Source: DSSB01 sp046346845
GTDB lineage: Bacteria > UBA10199 > DSSB01
DNA length: 64,000 nt
NCBI GenBank assembly: GCA_046346845.1
Contig: JAXMHH010000002.1
Location: forward strand, 1 to 64,000
Direction: 5' to 3'
The notes below the pieces were generated by a model. The model searched no databases. It saw only the letters and a program-made list of their open reading frames with translations, and was not told the DNA's origin. This document shows, in pieces, positions 7,712 to 16,943 of the stretch (the stretch's first letter is position 1; each line of letters opens with the position of its first letter). The translations under genes and the position numbers were made by a program.

Positions 7712-7739
7712 CCTTCAAACCTAATTCAGACCCGCGAGA

Positions 7740-8309
7740 CTATGCCGACTTCTGATAATCCTTGAGCTTGCGCTCCAGCGTCGCCATCTTCTTGCGCAGG
7801 GCCCGCAGCTCCGCCTTCACCTGCGGGATCCGCGCCGCCGCCCCGCCCCCGCCGAAGGGAATGCGGACCTTCTCCTCGACCTTGCGCTGCAGCTCGTCGA
7901 CCGTCTTGTGGGCGCGGTGCAGGATGTCCTTGAGGAAGGTGCCGCCGTCCTCGAACTCGTCCTTGATCTTGTCGACGATCTTCTCGGTCTGGTCTTTGAC
8001 GCTGGAGACGGGGCTGCCGATGGTCTTTTGGAAAAACTCGGCGATGGATTCGCCGCCGGACTGGATGATGTTCTTGAGGGTGGCCAAGGGCAGCAGGCTC
8101 TTTTTCTTCTTCTCTTCCTCGAAGATGATCTGCGTCAAAGTCACGGTGGTGAGGTCTTCGCCGCTGCGGTTGTCGACGATCTTGACGTCCTCGCCCTGCT
8201 TCACCATTTGGCCGATTTCGTCGAGGGTGACATAGCAGGAGTTCTGCGTGTCATAGAGCTTGCGATTTTGGTAGCGTTTGACGATGCGAACGGAGCGATC
8301 TTTTTCCAT
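7740..8309 (-). CDS. polyhydroxyalkanoate (PHB/PHA) accumulation regulator-type DNA-binding protein
   Basis: 189 residues. The N-terminal 60 match the PHB_acc_N DNA-binding domain: VRIVKRYQNRKLYDT, YVTLDEIGQMVKQG, VDNRSGEDLTTVTLTQII. In PhaR proteins this binds DNA and PHA granules to control phasin expression. The middle and C-terminus are helical, with Lys/Glu-rich heptad-like segments suggesting a coiled coil (ELRALRKKMATLERKLKDY). The start is the ATG at 8309 with GAGAGGAAACT before it; an in-frame upstream extension lacks this. No PHA synthase or phasin is in the window, so the target is unknown. Confidence 0.88.
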   Translation of the reverse strand: MEKDRSVRIVKRYQNRKLYDTQNSCYVTLDEIGQMVKQGEDVKIVDNRSGEDLTTVTLTQIIFEEEKKKKSLLPLATLKNIIQSGGESIAEFFQKTIGSPVSSVKDQTEKIVDKIKDEFEDGGTFLKDILHRAHKTVDELQRKVEEKVRIPFGGGGAAARIPQVKAELRALRKKMATLERKLKDYQKSA

Positions 8310-8328
8310 AGTTTCCTCTCGGATGTTT

Positions 8329-8381
8329 TGACGCGGTGATGACGCGAAAAAGGGCCATGGCACAAAACCCGGATCGCGTCA
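8329..8381. promoter_or_regulatory. TGACGC repeats upstream of the PHA-type regulator
   Basis: TGACGC occurs at 8329-8334 and 8340-8345 in direct orientation, 11 bases apart (one helical turn), and GCGTCA (its complement) at 8376-8381. They lie 20-72 bases upstream of the start at 8309. The same spacing is seen in the promoter at 57527-57555, so this may be a shared operator. Confidence 0.35.
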
Positions 8382-8459
8382 AATTCTGTAAAGGACCCAA
8401 GGGAAAGTATGGGTCATTTTGCCCAGCGTGTCAAAAGCAGTTTGGAAAAAAAGGCTGGC

Positions 8460-8660
8460 TTAGGCGGGCGGATCCTTGGGCGGGGGAGTTTCCTGGGACT
8501 CCTCTTCGTCCCCTTTCACGGCCTTGCGGAAATTGCGGATGCCCTTCCCCAGGCCGCTGCCGATCTGGGGGATCTTGCCGGCCCCGAACACCACCAGGAT
8601 GATCAGGAACAACAAGAGCATTTCAGGGGGCCCAAGGCCAAAAATAGCTAACGGGTACAT
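8460..8660 (-). CDS. tatA: Sec-independent (twin-arginine) translocase subunit TatA/E
   Basis: 66 residues: one N-terminal membrane helix (PEMLLLFLIILVVFGAGKIP) followed by the amphipathic helix IGSGLGKGIRNFRKAVKGDEEE and an acidic, Pro-rich tail. FGAGKIPQIGSGLGKGIR is the family signature. TatA oligomers form the pore for folded Tat substrates. No tatB or tatC is adjacent. It overlaps the 3' end of the upstream membrane-protein gene by 13 bases, so the two are probably cotranscribed. Confidence 0.95.
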   Translation of the reverse strand: MYPLAIFGLGPPEMLLLFLIILVVFGAGKIPQIGSGLGKGIRNFRKAVKGDEEESQETPPPKDPPA

Positions 8661-9112
8661 GGGGTGTCCTCGTCTTTCAGGTAGAAGTTATGACTGAAAT
8701 AACCGGGGGTCAAGGTGCTGCGGTCCCGAAAGTGGAAATACAGCAGGATCCCGCTGACATAGAAGATGGGCAAAAACAGGATCCCAAAGGGGATCATAGC
8801 CAGGTCCGGGGCGCCCAGGAGCCGAAGCCCGAAGGCCAAGGCCAGGAGGTAAGCCGTTGGGACCACGTTTTTCTGGAGATGGAGCCGGATGCCCAGCTTG
8901 GCCGGCCGGCCATCGGGGCCCCGGCGTTCCGGATACCAGGGGATCCAGTTCATCAAATTGACCCCCCACCAGGCCGCCACCAGGAAGGCCGTCGCCCAGC
9001 CCAGGGAACCGGTCCGCCAGGCCCGCCACAGCAGGGCCAGCGATTCCAGGCCCGCCAAGGCGTTCATCAGGAACACCATGGCGCCGGAGCGATGGAAGAA
9101 AAACTTCAGCAT
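8648..9112 (-). CDS. hypothetical integral membrane protein, about four membrane segments
   Basis: About 155 residues, using the ATG at 9112; a TTG two codons upstream (9118) is possible. Hydrophobic segments lie near residues 10-30, 37-56, 84-100 and 105-125. A loop with NWIPWYPERRGPDG and a polar C-terminus (HFRDRSTLTPGYFSHNFYL) are visible. I do not recognise the family. It overlaps tatA by 13 bases and probably shares its transcript, which hints at envelope function but no more. Confidence 0.75.
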   Translation of the reverse strand: MLKFFFHRSGAMVFLMNALAGLESLALLWRAWRTGSLGWATAFLVAAWWGVNLMNWIPWYPERRGPDGRPAKLGIRLHLQKNVVPTAYLLALAFGLRLLGAPDLAMIPFGILFLPIFYVSGILLYFHFRDRSTLTPGYFSHNFYLKDEDTPCTR

Positions 9113-9210
9113 GGGCAAGCCCTAGGACGTATTTCCCCCAGGGTCAAGGCTTGGCGAGGGATCCCGGCCCGGTCCGGGATGCGTCAAAATGCGAGGAGGG
9201 CCCAAAAATA

Positions 9211-9239
9211 ATGGCCCCGACTTTTTGAGTCGGGGCCAT
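9211..9239 (-). terminator. intrinsic terminator after the secreted Tyr/Pro-rich protein gene
   Basis: A perfect 12-bp stem (ATGGCCCCGACT with AGTCGGGGCCAT) encloses a 5-base loop. On the minus strand it is followed by TATTTTTGGG. It lies 39 bases past the stop of the gene at 9278. Confidence 0.75.
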
Positions 9240-9277
9240 CCTGAAGTGTCGACCTCCCCGAAAAGGAGGGTTTTTGG

Positions 9278-9619
9278 TTAGTAACCTATATAAACCCGCG
9301 GTTGACGCGGATAAAAAAGATAGGGCTGGGGGTTATTGACCACTCGATCCATCCGCCCGGCCGCCGAGGCCCCCGCGCCGTAAACATTGTCATACTGGTA
9401 AAGATAATCGTTACTCCCGGTCCTCGGCAAGAGTAAAGGTTCGACCATCACGGTCGAAGGGTAATAATAGGGTTGCGGATAGTAGTAAGGACTCACGTAA
9501 CCCGGTCTTGCCCCGCCTACTACAATGGTCCCCGCCTGGGCCTCGGTCGACCCAACCAGGGCCGCCAGCCCCAGGCCAAACAACCCAATCCCTGCCCAGA
9601 TTTTCAAAAACCGGCCCAT
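9278..9619 (-). CDS. secreted Tyr/Pro-rich small protein (unknown)
   Basis: 113 residues from the ATG at 9619, chosen because AAAGGAAGAAT precedes it; an in-frame extension of six residues lacks this. A clear signal peptide (GIGLFGLGLAALVGSTEAQA) is followed by a low-complexity mature region rich in Tyr and Pro (YVSPYYYPQPYYYPS) and ending YIGY. No domain is recognised. Such proteins are often surface or matrix components. It has its own terminator and is probably monocistronic. Confidence 0.75.
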   Translation of the reverse strand: MGRFLKIWAGIGLFGLGLAALVGSTEAQAGTIVVGGARPGYVSPYYYPQPYYYPSTVMVEPLLLPRTGSNDYLYQYDNVYGAGASAAGRMDRVVNNPQPYLFYPRQPRVYIGY

Positions 9620-9736
9620 ATTCTTCCTTTCACCCACCTATTCCCAGGTGAAACGGAGCGCCAAAAACTTTTATTAGCACGGCCCGGGCGATTTGACCAT
9701 AGACATTAGAGTCCGGCGAGCGAAAAAAATGACTTT

Positions 9737-11512
9737 TCAGCAGACGCCGCAGCTGCGGCAGACCTCCGGCATGCAGTAGTGGGTGACCTTTCCCGCCTCG
9801 AACTTCTCCTTTTCCCGAACCAGGAAGGGGGTCTTGATCCCATGGTCGATGAAATCCCAGGGGAGGGGCTCCTCCGGCCGGTACTCCCGGGAGATGAAGA
9901 TTTCCGGATCAAAATCTAAGGATAATAAGGAGTTACGAAGATGGGCCGGGCCCCCGACCCGCAGGGCCTTGCCGACCGGCACCACCGCCCTGTGGAGAAA
10001 TTCCCCGACCCTTCGATCCCCTCGGGACAGCAGGGTTTCCAGGGTCGCATCGAGCCCCGACTCCCCCGCCAAGCGGATGTGGCCGGCCGCCAGCAGGCGC
10101 TTCCGGATAAAACGCAGCTTCTCCTTCAAGGCGGCGATGCCGGCAAAGGGATGGAATTGCAGGGGCGTGGAAGGCTTTGGGGTGAAGGGACTGACGCTCA
10201 GGGTAAGCGAGGGCATGCGCCCGGAACGCTTCGCAAAGCGCGTCAAGGCCTCCCGGGTCCGCAGGGTGAGCCCGCAGAGCGCCTCGAGGTCGGCCTCGGT
10301 CTCGGTGGGGAGACCTATCATGATGTAGAGCTTGATGTTGTGGATGCCGCCCTCGGCGAGGCGTTCGGCCGACTCCACGACCTCGGCATCGGTGAAGGTC
10401 TTGTTGAGGCTGCGCCGCAGGCGCTCGCTGCCGGCCTCGGGGGCGATGGCGATGGTCTTGTTGCCGCTCTTGCGCAGGTAATGGATGATCTCGGGGGTGA
10501 AGGCGTTGAGCCGCACCGAGGAGGGGCTGAAGCCGCCGCCCTGCGCGTCGATGTAGGCGAGCAGCTCGTGGATGGCCTCGTGACCCAGCAGGTCCCCGGC
10601 AATCAGCCCGACCTTCTTGCGGTATTTCAGGCCGTGGTCGATGCGCGCCTTCAGCCCCTCGAGCGCGTCATAACGCGGGTAGCGGTACATGAAACCGGCG
10701 GCGCAAAACCGGCAGCCCCATTGGCAGCCGCGTTGCACCTCGATCAAATAGAGGTCGCCGAACTCGGTCTCCGGGGTCAGGACAGTGGAATGGGCCAGCG
10801 GGATCTCGGGATTCTGCACCACCAAGCGCCGGATGAAGCGCCCGCACTGCGGCCTTCCGTTGGCCTGGCCGCTGATCAGGCCGAAGCCCCGCATCGCCTT
10901 CCGCGAGGCGAGCTCCCGGTCCGCGGCGGGATCGAAGCGGCTCGGGACGTACACCCCTTCGATTTGATCGAGCGCCGCCAAGGTCTCGGCCTTGGAAAGG
11001 CCCTCCCGCAACACCGCGACGATCGGGGCCATCACCTCCTCCCCTTCCCCGATCACCAGCGCATCGCAGAGCGTGGCGATGGGTTCGGGATTGATCGTCA
11101 CCGCCGGCCCACCCGCGAGGATCAAGGGGTCGCCGTCGGCACGGTCCTCGGCCCGCGGCTTGAGGCCCATCAGGTGCAGCATGGGGATGAGGTTCAGGTA
11201 GTCGTTCTGGTAGGAGATCGAGAAGGCGACCAAGTCCAGGTCGCGGACCTGGGTGCCGAGCTCGTAACCCACCAGGCTCCCCGGTCCCAGGGCCGGGAGC
11301 AGGTCGTCCTCCGGGAGGAAGAGCCGCTCACAGGAGACGTCCGGCAGGCGGTTGAGCACGGCGTAGAGGGTCTGGAAGCCGAGGTTCGACATCCCGAAAA
11401 AATACTGGTTGGGATAGGCCAGCGCGGTGCGGAGGCCCGCGCCCGCGCGGCGGTAGGCGCCTTGCTCGGCGCCAAGTCGGGTCTGGATTCGCTGTCGGAG
11501 GGCGTAGGACAT
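9737..11512 (-). CDS. B12-binding-type radical SAM protein (TIGR03960-like)
   Basis: 591 residues. The N-terminal ~200 residues have a cobalamin-binding-like Rossmann layout (GYELGTQVRDLDLVAFSISYQ, ILAGGPAVTINPEPIA, IGEGEE). The radical SAM cluster ligands are Cys263, Cys267 and Cys270 (GCQWGCRFC), followed by the SAM-binding APEAGSERLRRSLNK and KLYIMIGLPTET. This is the pattern of the broadly conserved, uncharacterised family TIGR03960. The extreme C-terminus adds a Cys cluster (CMPEVCRSCGVC) that could hold metal. In many genomes the family is paired or fused with a DUF2344 protein; none is adjacent here. Confidence 0.85.
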   Translation of the reverse strand: MSYALRQRIQTRLGAEQGAYRRAGAGLRTALAYPNQYFFGMSNLGFQTLYAVLNRLPDVSCERLFLPEDDLLPALGPGSLVGYELGTQVRDLDLVAFSISYQNDYLNLIPMLHLMGLKPRAEDRADGDPLILAGGPAVTINPEPIATLCDALVIGEGEEVMAPIVAVLREGLSKAETLAALDQIEGVYVPSRFDPAADRELASRKAMRGFGLISGQANGRPQCGRFIRRLVVQNPEIPLAHSTVLTPETEFGDLYLIEVQRGCQWGCRFCAAGFMYRYPRYDALEGLKARIDHGLKYRKKVGLIAGDLLGHEAIHELLAYIDAQGGGFSPSSVRLNAFTPEIIHYLRKSGNKTIAIAPEAGSERLRRSLNKTFTDAEVVESAERLAEGGIHNIKLYIMIGLPTETEADLEALCGLTLRTREALTRFAKRSGRMPSLTLSVSPFTPKPSTPLQFHPFAGIAALKEKLRFIRKRLLAAGHIRLAGESGLDATLETLLSRGDRRVGEFLHRAVVPVGKALRVGGPAHLRNSLLSLDFDPEIFISREYRPEEPLPWDFIDHGIKTPFLVREKEKFEAGKVTHYCMPEVCRSCGVC

Positions 11513-11577
11513 TTTTTTACTAAATATTTTTTCGGTTCGAACTTTTTACTTTAAAGATTTCGATACCCTAATTCAAT

Positions 11578-11625
11578 GCGTCATTTGACGCGAATCGTCA
11601 ACCGCGGTTGGAGGTTGTAACCGCG
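11578..11625 (+). promoter_or_regulatory. cluster of palindromes in the divergent promoter region
   Basis: Overlapping perfect inverted repeats lie upstream of and into the PP2C promoter: GCGTCA-TT-TGACGC (11578-11591), TTGACG-CGAAT-CGTCAA (11585-11601), AACCGCGGTT (11600-11609), and CGCGGTT (11603-11609) pairing with AACCGCG (11619-11625) across the -35. They sit between the radical SAM gene (minus) and the phosphatase (plus) and could regulate both. Confidence 0.45.
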
Positions 11626-11643
11626 CGACGAAGCCCCTATAAT
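11615..11643 (+). promoter_or_regulatory. sigma70-type promoter of the PP2C phosphatase gene
   Basis: -35 TTGTAA (11615-11620), 17-base spacer, -10 TATAAT (11638-11643). Predicted transcription start near 11650, leaving a short leader before the ATG at 11677. Confidence 0.65.
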
Positions 11644-11676
11644 TTTAGCATTGTACCTGTTTGCCGGTTGGGGATC

Positions 11677-12885
11677 ATGGCCGCGAAAAATCTGGATACA
11701 TTTCCGAAGGGCAGCGCCCTGCGAGGCTCTTATCTGCAGGGCGCGCGCAAAAGGCCCGCGCGAAGAGCCGAGCCGAGCGACGAGGTGCGCGTTCGGCCTT
11801 CCGGAAAAATCCCCCTGCAAGTTCTGAATTTCTTCAAGATGGACCCGCGCACGCAGCAGGCCTACAAGCCCGAGGAAAAGATTTTCTACGCGCAGGTGTT
11901 GATGCACGAGATCGACGAGGGCCTGCGCCTATTGCGGCTGCTGGGGCGGCGCGAAGAGGCCAAACGGATCGGCGATTTTTCCAACTCCATGCACATCACC
12001 CAACGCCTCGAGCTGCTCCGCCAGCTGCTGAGCCAGGAAGAAAACCAGCTTCCCGAGCCCGAGCGCATCCGCGCCGCCATGAAGGCCCGCAACAACCAAT
12101 GGGGCGCCGCCAAGGCCAGCCTCGGCAACCACCCTTCGGTGGCCGTCACCGAGGTCGGGGTGGACTACAAGCCACGCAACGAGGACGCCTTCTTGATGAT
12201 GCCCGAGCACAAGGTCCTGGCCTTGGCCGACGGCATGGGCGGCCATGTCGCCGGTCACGTCGCGAGCGGGATCGCCGTCGATTTCTTTCAGTGGGGCATC
12301 GAGAACGGCATGGATTTGGAATCCGCAATCTGCCTCTCCAACGAGGCGATCATGACGCGCTCCCACAACGACCCGCGCCTCTCGGGGATGCACCCGATGG
12401 GCTGCACCTTCGCCGCGGTGCAGGTGCGACACACCCTGCTGCGCAGCGCCCATGTCGGCGACACCAAAGTGATGGTGGTGAGGGAAGGCAAGATCCTGTT
12501 CGAGTCCCGCGACCATACCCAGGGCCAAGAGCTGTTGCGCGAGGGCCTGATCGACCCTGCCACGGCCTTGGAGCTCAACCACATCCTCAATCGCTGCATC
12601 GGCCTCGACAGCATGCGCCCCTCCCGGGACGTCGAGATCTCCACCTTCACCCTCGAGCCGGGCGATCGGGTCCTGATGGCGACGGACGGCATTACCGACA
12701 ACTTCTTCGACGGCGAGCTTTCCCTCGAGGAGCTGGCCGGCCTGGCCAGCACCGGCCCCTTGCCCCAGGCCGCCGAGCTGATCGTCGACGAATGCCAAAA
12801 CCGAATGGCCAGCGGCAAACTCCCCGGGGGACGTCCCGCCAAATGCGATAATCTCTCCCTCGCCCTGCTGGAATTCCGCGGTTAA
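11677..12885 (+). CDS. PP2C-family serine/threonine protein phosphatase with N-terminal helical extension
   Basis: 402 residues from the ATG at 11677 (GGTTGGGG upstream); a TTG 69 bases earlier lies inside the promoter. Residues 1-145 are a charged helical extension of unknown role (LLRLLGRREEAKRIGDF and similar). The PP2C core follows: DYKPRNEDAF, LALADGMGGHVAGHVAS, AHVGDTKVMVVREGK, ATDGITDNF and CDNLSLALLEF supply the metal-binding Asp residues and conserved Gly. It removes phosphate from Ser/Thr proteins, cytoplasmic here as no membrane segment is seen. No Hanks-type kinase is adjacent. Confidence 0.92.
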   Translation: MAAKNLDTFPKGSALRGSYLQGARKRPARRAEPSDEVRVRPSGKIPLQVLNFFKMDPRTQQAYKPEEKIFYAQVLMHEIDEGLRLLRLLGRREEAKRIGDFSNSMHITQRLELLRQLLSQEENQLPEPERIRAAMKARNNQWGAAKASLGNHPSVAVTEVGVDYKPRNEDAFLMMPEHKVLALADGMGGHVAGHVASGIAVDFFQWGIENGMDLESAICLSNEAIMTRSHNDPRLSGMHPMGCTFAAVQVRHTLLRSAHVGDTKVMVVREGKILFESRDHTQGQELLREGLIDPATALELNHILNRCIGLDSMRPSRDVEISTFTLEPGDRVLMATDGITDNFFDGELSLEELAGLASTGPLPQAAELIVDECQNRMASGKLPGGRPAKCDNLSLALLEFRG

Positions 12886-12933
12886 TCGAGGGCTTAGGCG
12901 CCAAATTCCCTCCCAGAATTTAAGTAAAAAAAC

Positions 12934-12963
12934 TTATTGCCTTTTAATAGCTTATGCTATTAT
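12934..12963 (+). promoter_or_regulatory. possible promoter with palindrome upstream of the sensor kinase
   Basis: TTATTG (12934-12939), 18-base spacer, TATTAT (12958-12963). The -10 overlaps an inverted repeat AATAGC-TTAT-GCTATT (12946-12961) that could be an operator. The local AT-richness stands out, but the hexamers are only fair. Confidence 0.35.
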
Positions 12964-13005
12964 GCCTATTATCTGTGCAGTGGAGGTTCAAGGGACCCTT
13001 GCCCT

Positions 13006-14106
13006 ATGTCCAAACAACCGGAAACGCCTGTGCCGAATCTGGACCATCCCTTCAATGAGGTCCTGTTTAATTACCTGCACGCCTCGGTCCTGCTGCTCGA
13101 TCCCTCGGGCCGGGTGGCCTATCTGAATCCCGCCGCGGAACGCCTCCTGGCCGTCTCCAGCAACCACGCCAAGGGAAAAGAACTGCTGCAATTATTTCGG
13201 GATGGCCAAGCCCTGGCGCAGCCGGTAAAAGAGGTATTGCAATCGGGGCGTACCGTGCACGCCCACGAGATCAAGGCAGCGACGATGCAAGGCACGGTCT
13301 CCCTCCAAGTCGAAATCGCCCCCCTAAGCCTCCCCGACGGCCCGGCCGGCGCCTTGGTCTGGATCCACGAATTGAGCATGGATCAGGCCTTCCAGGAGGA
13401 AAACCGCGTCCTCGACCGCCTCTCGATGATGGGCACGCTGGCCTCGGGACTCGCCCACGAGATCCGCAATCCCCTGGGCGGCATCCGCGCGGCGGCGCAG
13501 ATGCTGCAGCGCGATCTCGAGTCCTCCGAGAACCAAGAGTACGCCCAAATGATCGTCTCGGAGGTCGACCGGCTCAACCAGCTCATCACCCAGCTGCTCG
13601 ATTTCGCCAAGCCCAAGAAGCTCAAGAAGAGCTCGGTCAACATCAACCAGATCCTCTCGGAGCTGCTGATCCTGCAGAAGCCGGCCCTGCAAAAGCGCGG
13701 CATCGCGCTCCGCCAGGAATTCGACCCCTCCCTGCCCTCGGTGCTGGGCCACGAGCCCTCCCTCAAGCAGGCCTTCCTCAACCTGATCAAAAACGCCTTC
13801 GAGGCGATGGAAAACGGGGGCTCCCTCAAGGTGAGCACCGGCTACATCAGCGACTACCGGATGCAGGTGGGAGAGGGCCGGGCGACTCCGATGGCCCAGG
13901 TGACGATCAGCGACACGGGGGTCGGCATCCCCGAGGAAAATTTAAAATCCCTCTTCACCCCCTTCTTCACCACCAAGGCCAAGGGCACGGGGCTCGGCCT
14001 GATGATGACCCAACGGATCTTGAAGGAGCAGGAAAGCCTGCTGCGGGTGAAGAGCAAGGTAGGGGAAGGGACCACGATCAAAATTCTGCTGAAATTAGCC
14101 CTGTAG
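13006..14106 (+). CDS. NtrB-like PAS sensor histidine kinase
   Basis: 366 residues from the ATG at 13006. A PAS domain (residues ~20-120, with VLLLDPSGRVAYLNPAAERLL) precedes the HisKA dimerisation helix with phospho-acceptor His151 in GLAHEIRNPLGGIRAAAQML, the NtrB/AtoS-type H-box. The HATPase domain has N box NLIKNAFEAM, G1 DTGVGIPEEN, F box LFTPFFTTK and G2 GTGLGL. There is no membrane segment, so it senses a cytoplasmic signal. It is followed after 9 bases by its sigma54 response regulator. Whether the signal is nitrogen, metal or something else is not readable; the downstream ZIP transporter suggests metal. Confidence 0.9.
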   Translation: MSKQPETPVPNLDHPFNEVLFNYLHASVLLLDPSGRVAYLNPAAERLLAVSSNHAKGKELLQLFRDGQALAQPVKEVLQSGRTVHAHEIKAATMQGTVSLQVEIAPLSLPDGPAGALVWIHELSMDQAFQEENRVLDRLSMMGTLASGLAHEIRNPLGGIRAAAQMLQRDLESSENQEYAQMIVSEVDRLNQLITQLLDFAKPKKLKKSSVNINQILSELLILQKPALQKRGIALRQEFDPSLPSVLGHEPSLKQAFLNLIKNAFEAMENGGSLKVSTGYISDYRMQVGEGRATPMAQVTISDTGVGIPEENLKSLFTPFFTTKAKGTGLGLMMTQRILKEQESLLRVKSKVGEGTTIKILLKLAL

Positions 14107-14115
14107 GAAAATCTC

Positions 14116-15569
<1,454 letters not shown>

Positions 15570-15573
<4 letters not shown>

Positions 15574-16307
15574 CCTTGTTTTGGAAGAATCTCGGGCTCT
15601 ACACCGCCGTCATCTCCGTCGCCATCCTGATCGGCGGTCTCATCCCCCTGCTGAAACACTGGCATCGCGACCGCCTGCCGGTGATTTTAAGCTTCGCCGC
15701 GGGCATCATGCTGGGCTCCTCCTTCTTTCACCTGATGCCCGAGGCCTATGAGATCCTGGGCAAGGACGTCGGCCTTTACGTCCTGGCTGGATTTCTCTTC
15801 CTCTACTTCATCGAAAAATTCATCACCGTCCACATCTGCGAGGCCTTCGACTGCGAGATCCACCACCTGGGCATCGCCGCCTTCATCGGCCTCGCCATCC
15901 ATACCCTGACCAACGGAGTCGCCCTGGGGAGCGGCTTGATGGTGCCGGGCCTGGGCTTCGCGGTCTTCCTGGCCATCACCGCCCACAAGTGCCCGGAGGC
16001 CTTCACCCTCACCTCGGTCCTGCTCCACAGCGGGACCCGGCGCGGCACCATCCTCCTGGTGCAAGGCCTGGTCTTGGCCATGATTCCCCTCGGCGCCATC
16101 CTCGCCTATGGGCTGATCGGCCCGCAACACACCGTTTGGATCGGCAGGGCCATTGCCTTCTCGGCCGGGACCTTTTTGCACATCTCGCTCTCCGACCTCC
16201 TGCCCGAGGTGCACAAGCACTCCCACGTCAAGCACTGGACCTTCCTCGGCCTGGTCGCCGGCCTGGGCTTGATGGCCTTCCTCGCCCAACACGTAACCGA
16301 GGTCTAG
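15570..16307 (+). CDS. ZIP-family divalent metal transporter
   Basis: 245 residues, GTG start overlapping the regulator's stop by four bases (GTGA). About eight hydrophobic segments. The conserved ZIP metal-site helices are visible: HLMPEAYEI, GLAIHTLTNGVALGSG and ITAHKCPEAFTLTSVL, with the paired His/Glu residues expected in helices IV and V. The His-rich HICEAFDCEIHH loop precedes them and HKHSHVKHW lies near the end. It likely imports zinc or another divalent cation across the inner membrane. Coupling to the two-component system suggests that metal level or transport is part of that regulon. Confidence 0.87.
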
Positions 16308-16943
16308 ATGAAGGCGATCCAAGGCATTTACGCCCTCTGCGACACCAGCCTGAACCCGGCGCTGGACCACCTCGAGCTGGCCCGGGCGCTCCTGGAGGGC
16401 GGCGTTCCCATCCTGCAATTGCGGATGAAGGGAGAGAAAGACCTCGGCAGGGTAAGGCGGGTGGCGGAGGGGATCCTCGCCTGGAAAGACCGCTACGACT
16501 TCTGCTTCCTGCTTAACGACTACGTCGAGCTGGCCGCGGAGCTGCCGGTCGACGGGGTGCACGTGGGACAGGACGACTTGGCGCCTCGGGAGGCGCGCAA
16601 AATACTGGGGCCAGGCCGCCTGATCGGCTACAGCTCCCACGGCTACGAAGAGGCGGTGGCGGCGGCCGACTCGGGCGCGGACTATGTCGCCCTGGGCGCC
16701 ATCTTCCCCACCGCCACCAAGGGGCCTGGACATCCCGTGCAGGGGCTCGAGACTTTGCGGCGGGTGGTACAAGGGGTGTCGGTGCCGGTGGTCGCAATCG
16801 GCGGGATCAACCGGAGTAATTTCGCCTCGGTGGTAGCAACGGGGGTTTCCGCCGTCGCCATGATCGGGGCCCTCACCCTCGCTCCAAATATCGCCGCGGA
16901 GGCGCGATGGTTCGTCGAAGCATTTCAAAAACAGCGCGGCTGA
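16308..16943 (+). CDS. thiE: thiamine-phosphate synthase
   Basis: 211 residues. ThiE joins HMP-pyrophosphate and thiazole phosphate to thiamine phosphate. The TIM-barrel motifs are present: ILQLRMK near residue 40, pyrophosphate/Mg site LLNDYVELA, GVHVGQDDL, SSHGYEEA, YVALGAIFPTATK and AIGGINRSN. It begins immediately after the ZIP stop and its end overlaps thiD by 37 bases. There is no room for a TPP riboswitch in front of it, so the pair depends on upstream transcription. Confidence 0.95.
   Translation: MKAIQGIYALCDTSLNPALDHLELARALLEGGVPILQLRMKGEKDLGRVRRVAEGILAWKDRYDFCFLLNDYVELAAELPVDGVHVGQDDLAPREARKILGPGRLIGYSSHGYEEAVAAADSGADYVALGAIFPTATKGPGHPVQGLETLRRVVQGVSVPVVAIGGINRSNFASVVATGVSAVAMIGALTLAPNIAAEARWFVEAFQKQRG

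Larger units (their letters stand above)
7377..7739. other. 363-bp intergenic region with nested inverted repeats
   Basis: This lies between the PTPS gene and the PHA-type regulator. It contains the promoter region of the deazaguanine operon, the three-stem inverted repeat element at 7508-7659 and the terminator at 7682-7711. The 82-residue open frame that crosses it is Pro/Arg/Ser-rich and spans the repeats, so I do not call it a gene. Confidence 0.6.

Noticed and set aside
16250..16320. TPP riboswitch before thiE
   Set aside because: thiE starts right at the stop of the ZIP gene, so there is no leader to hold one.
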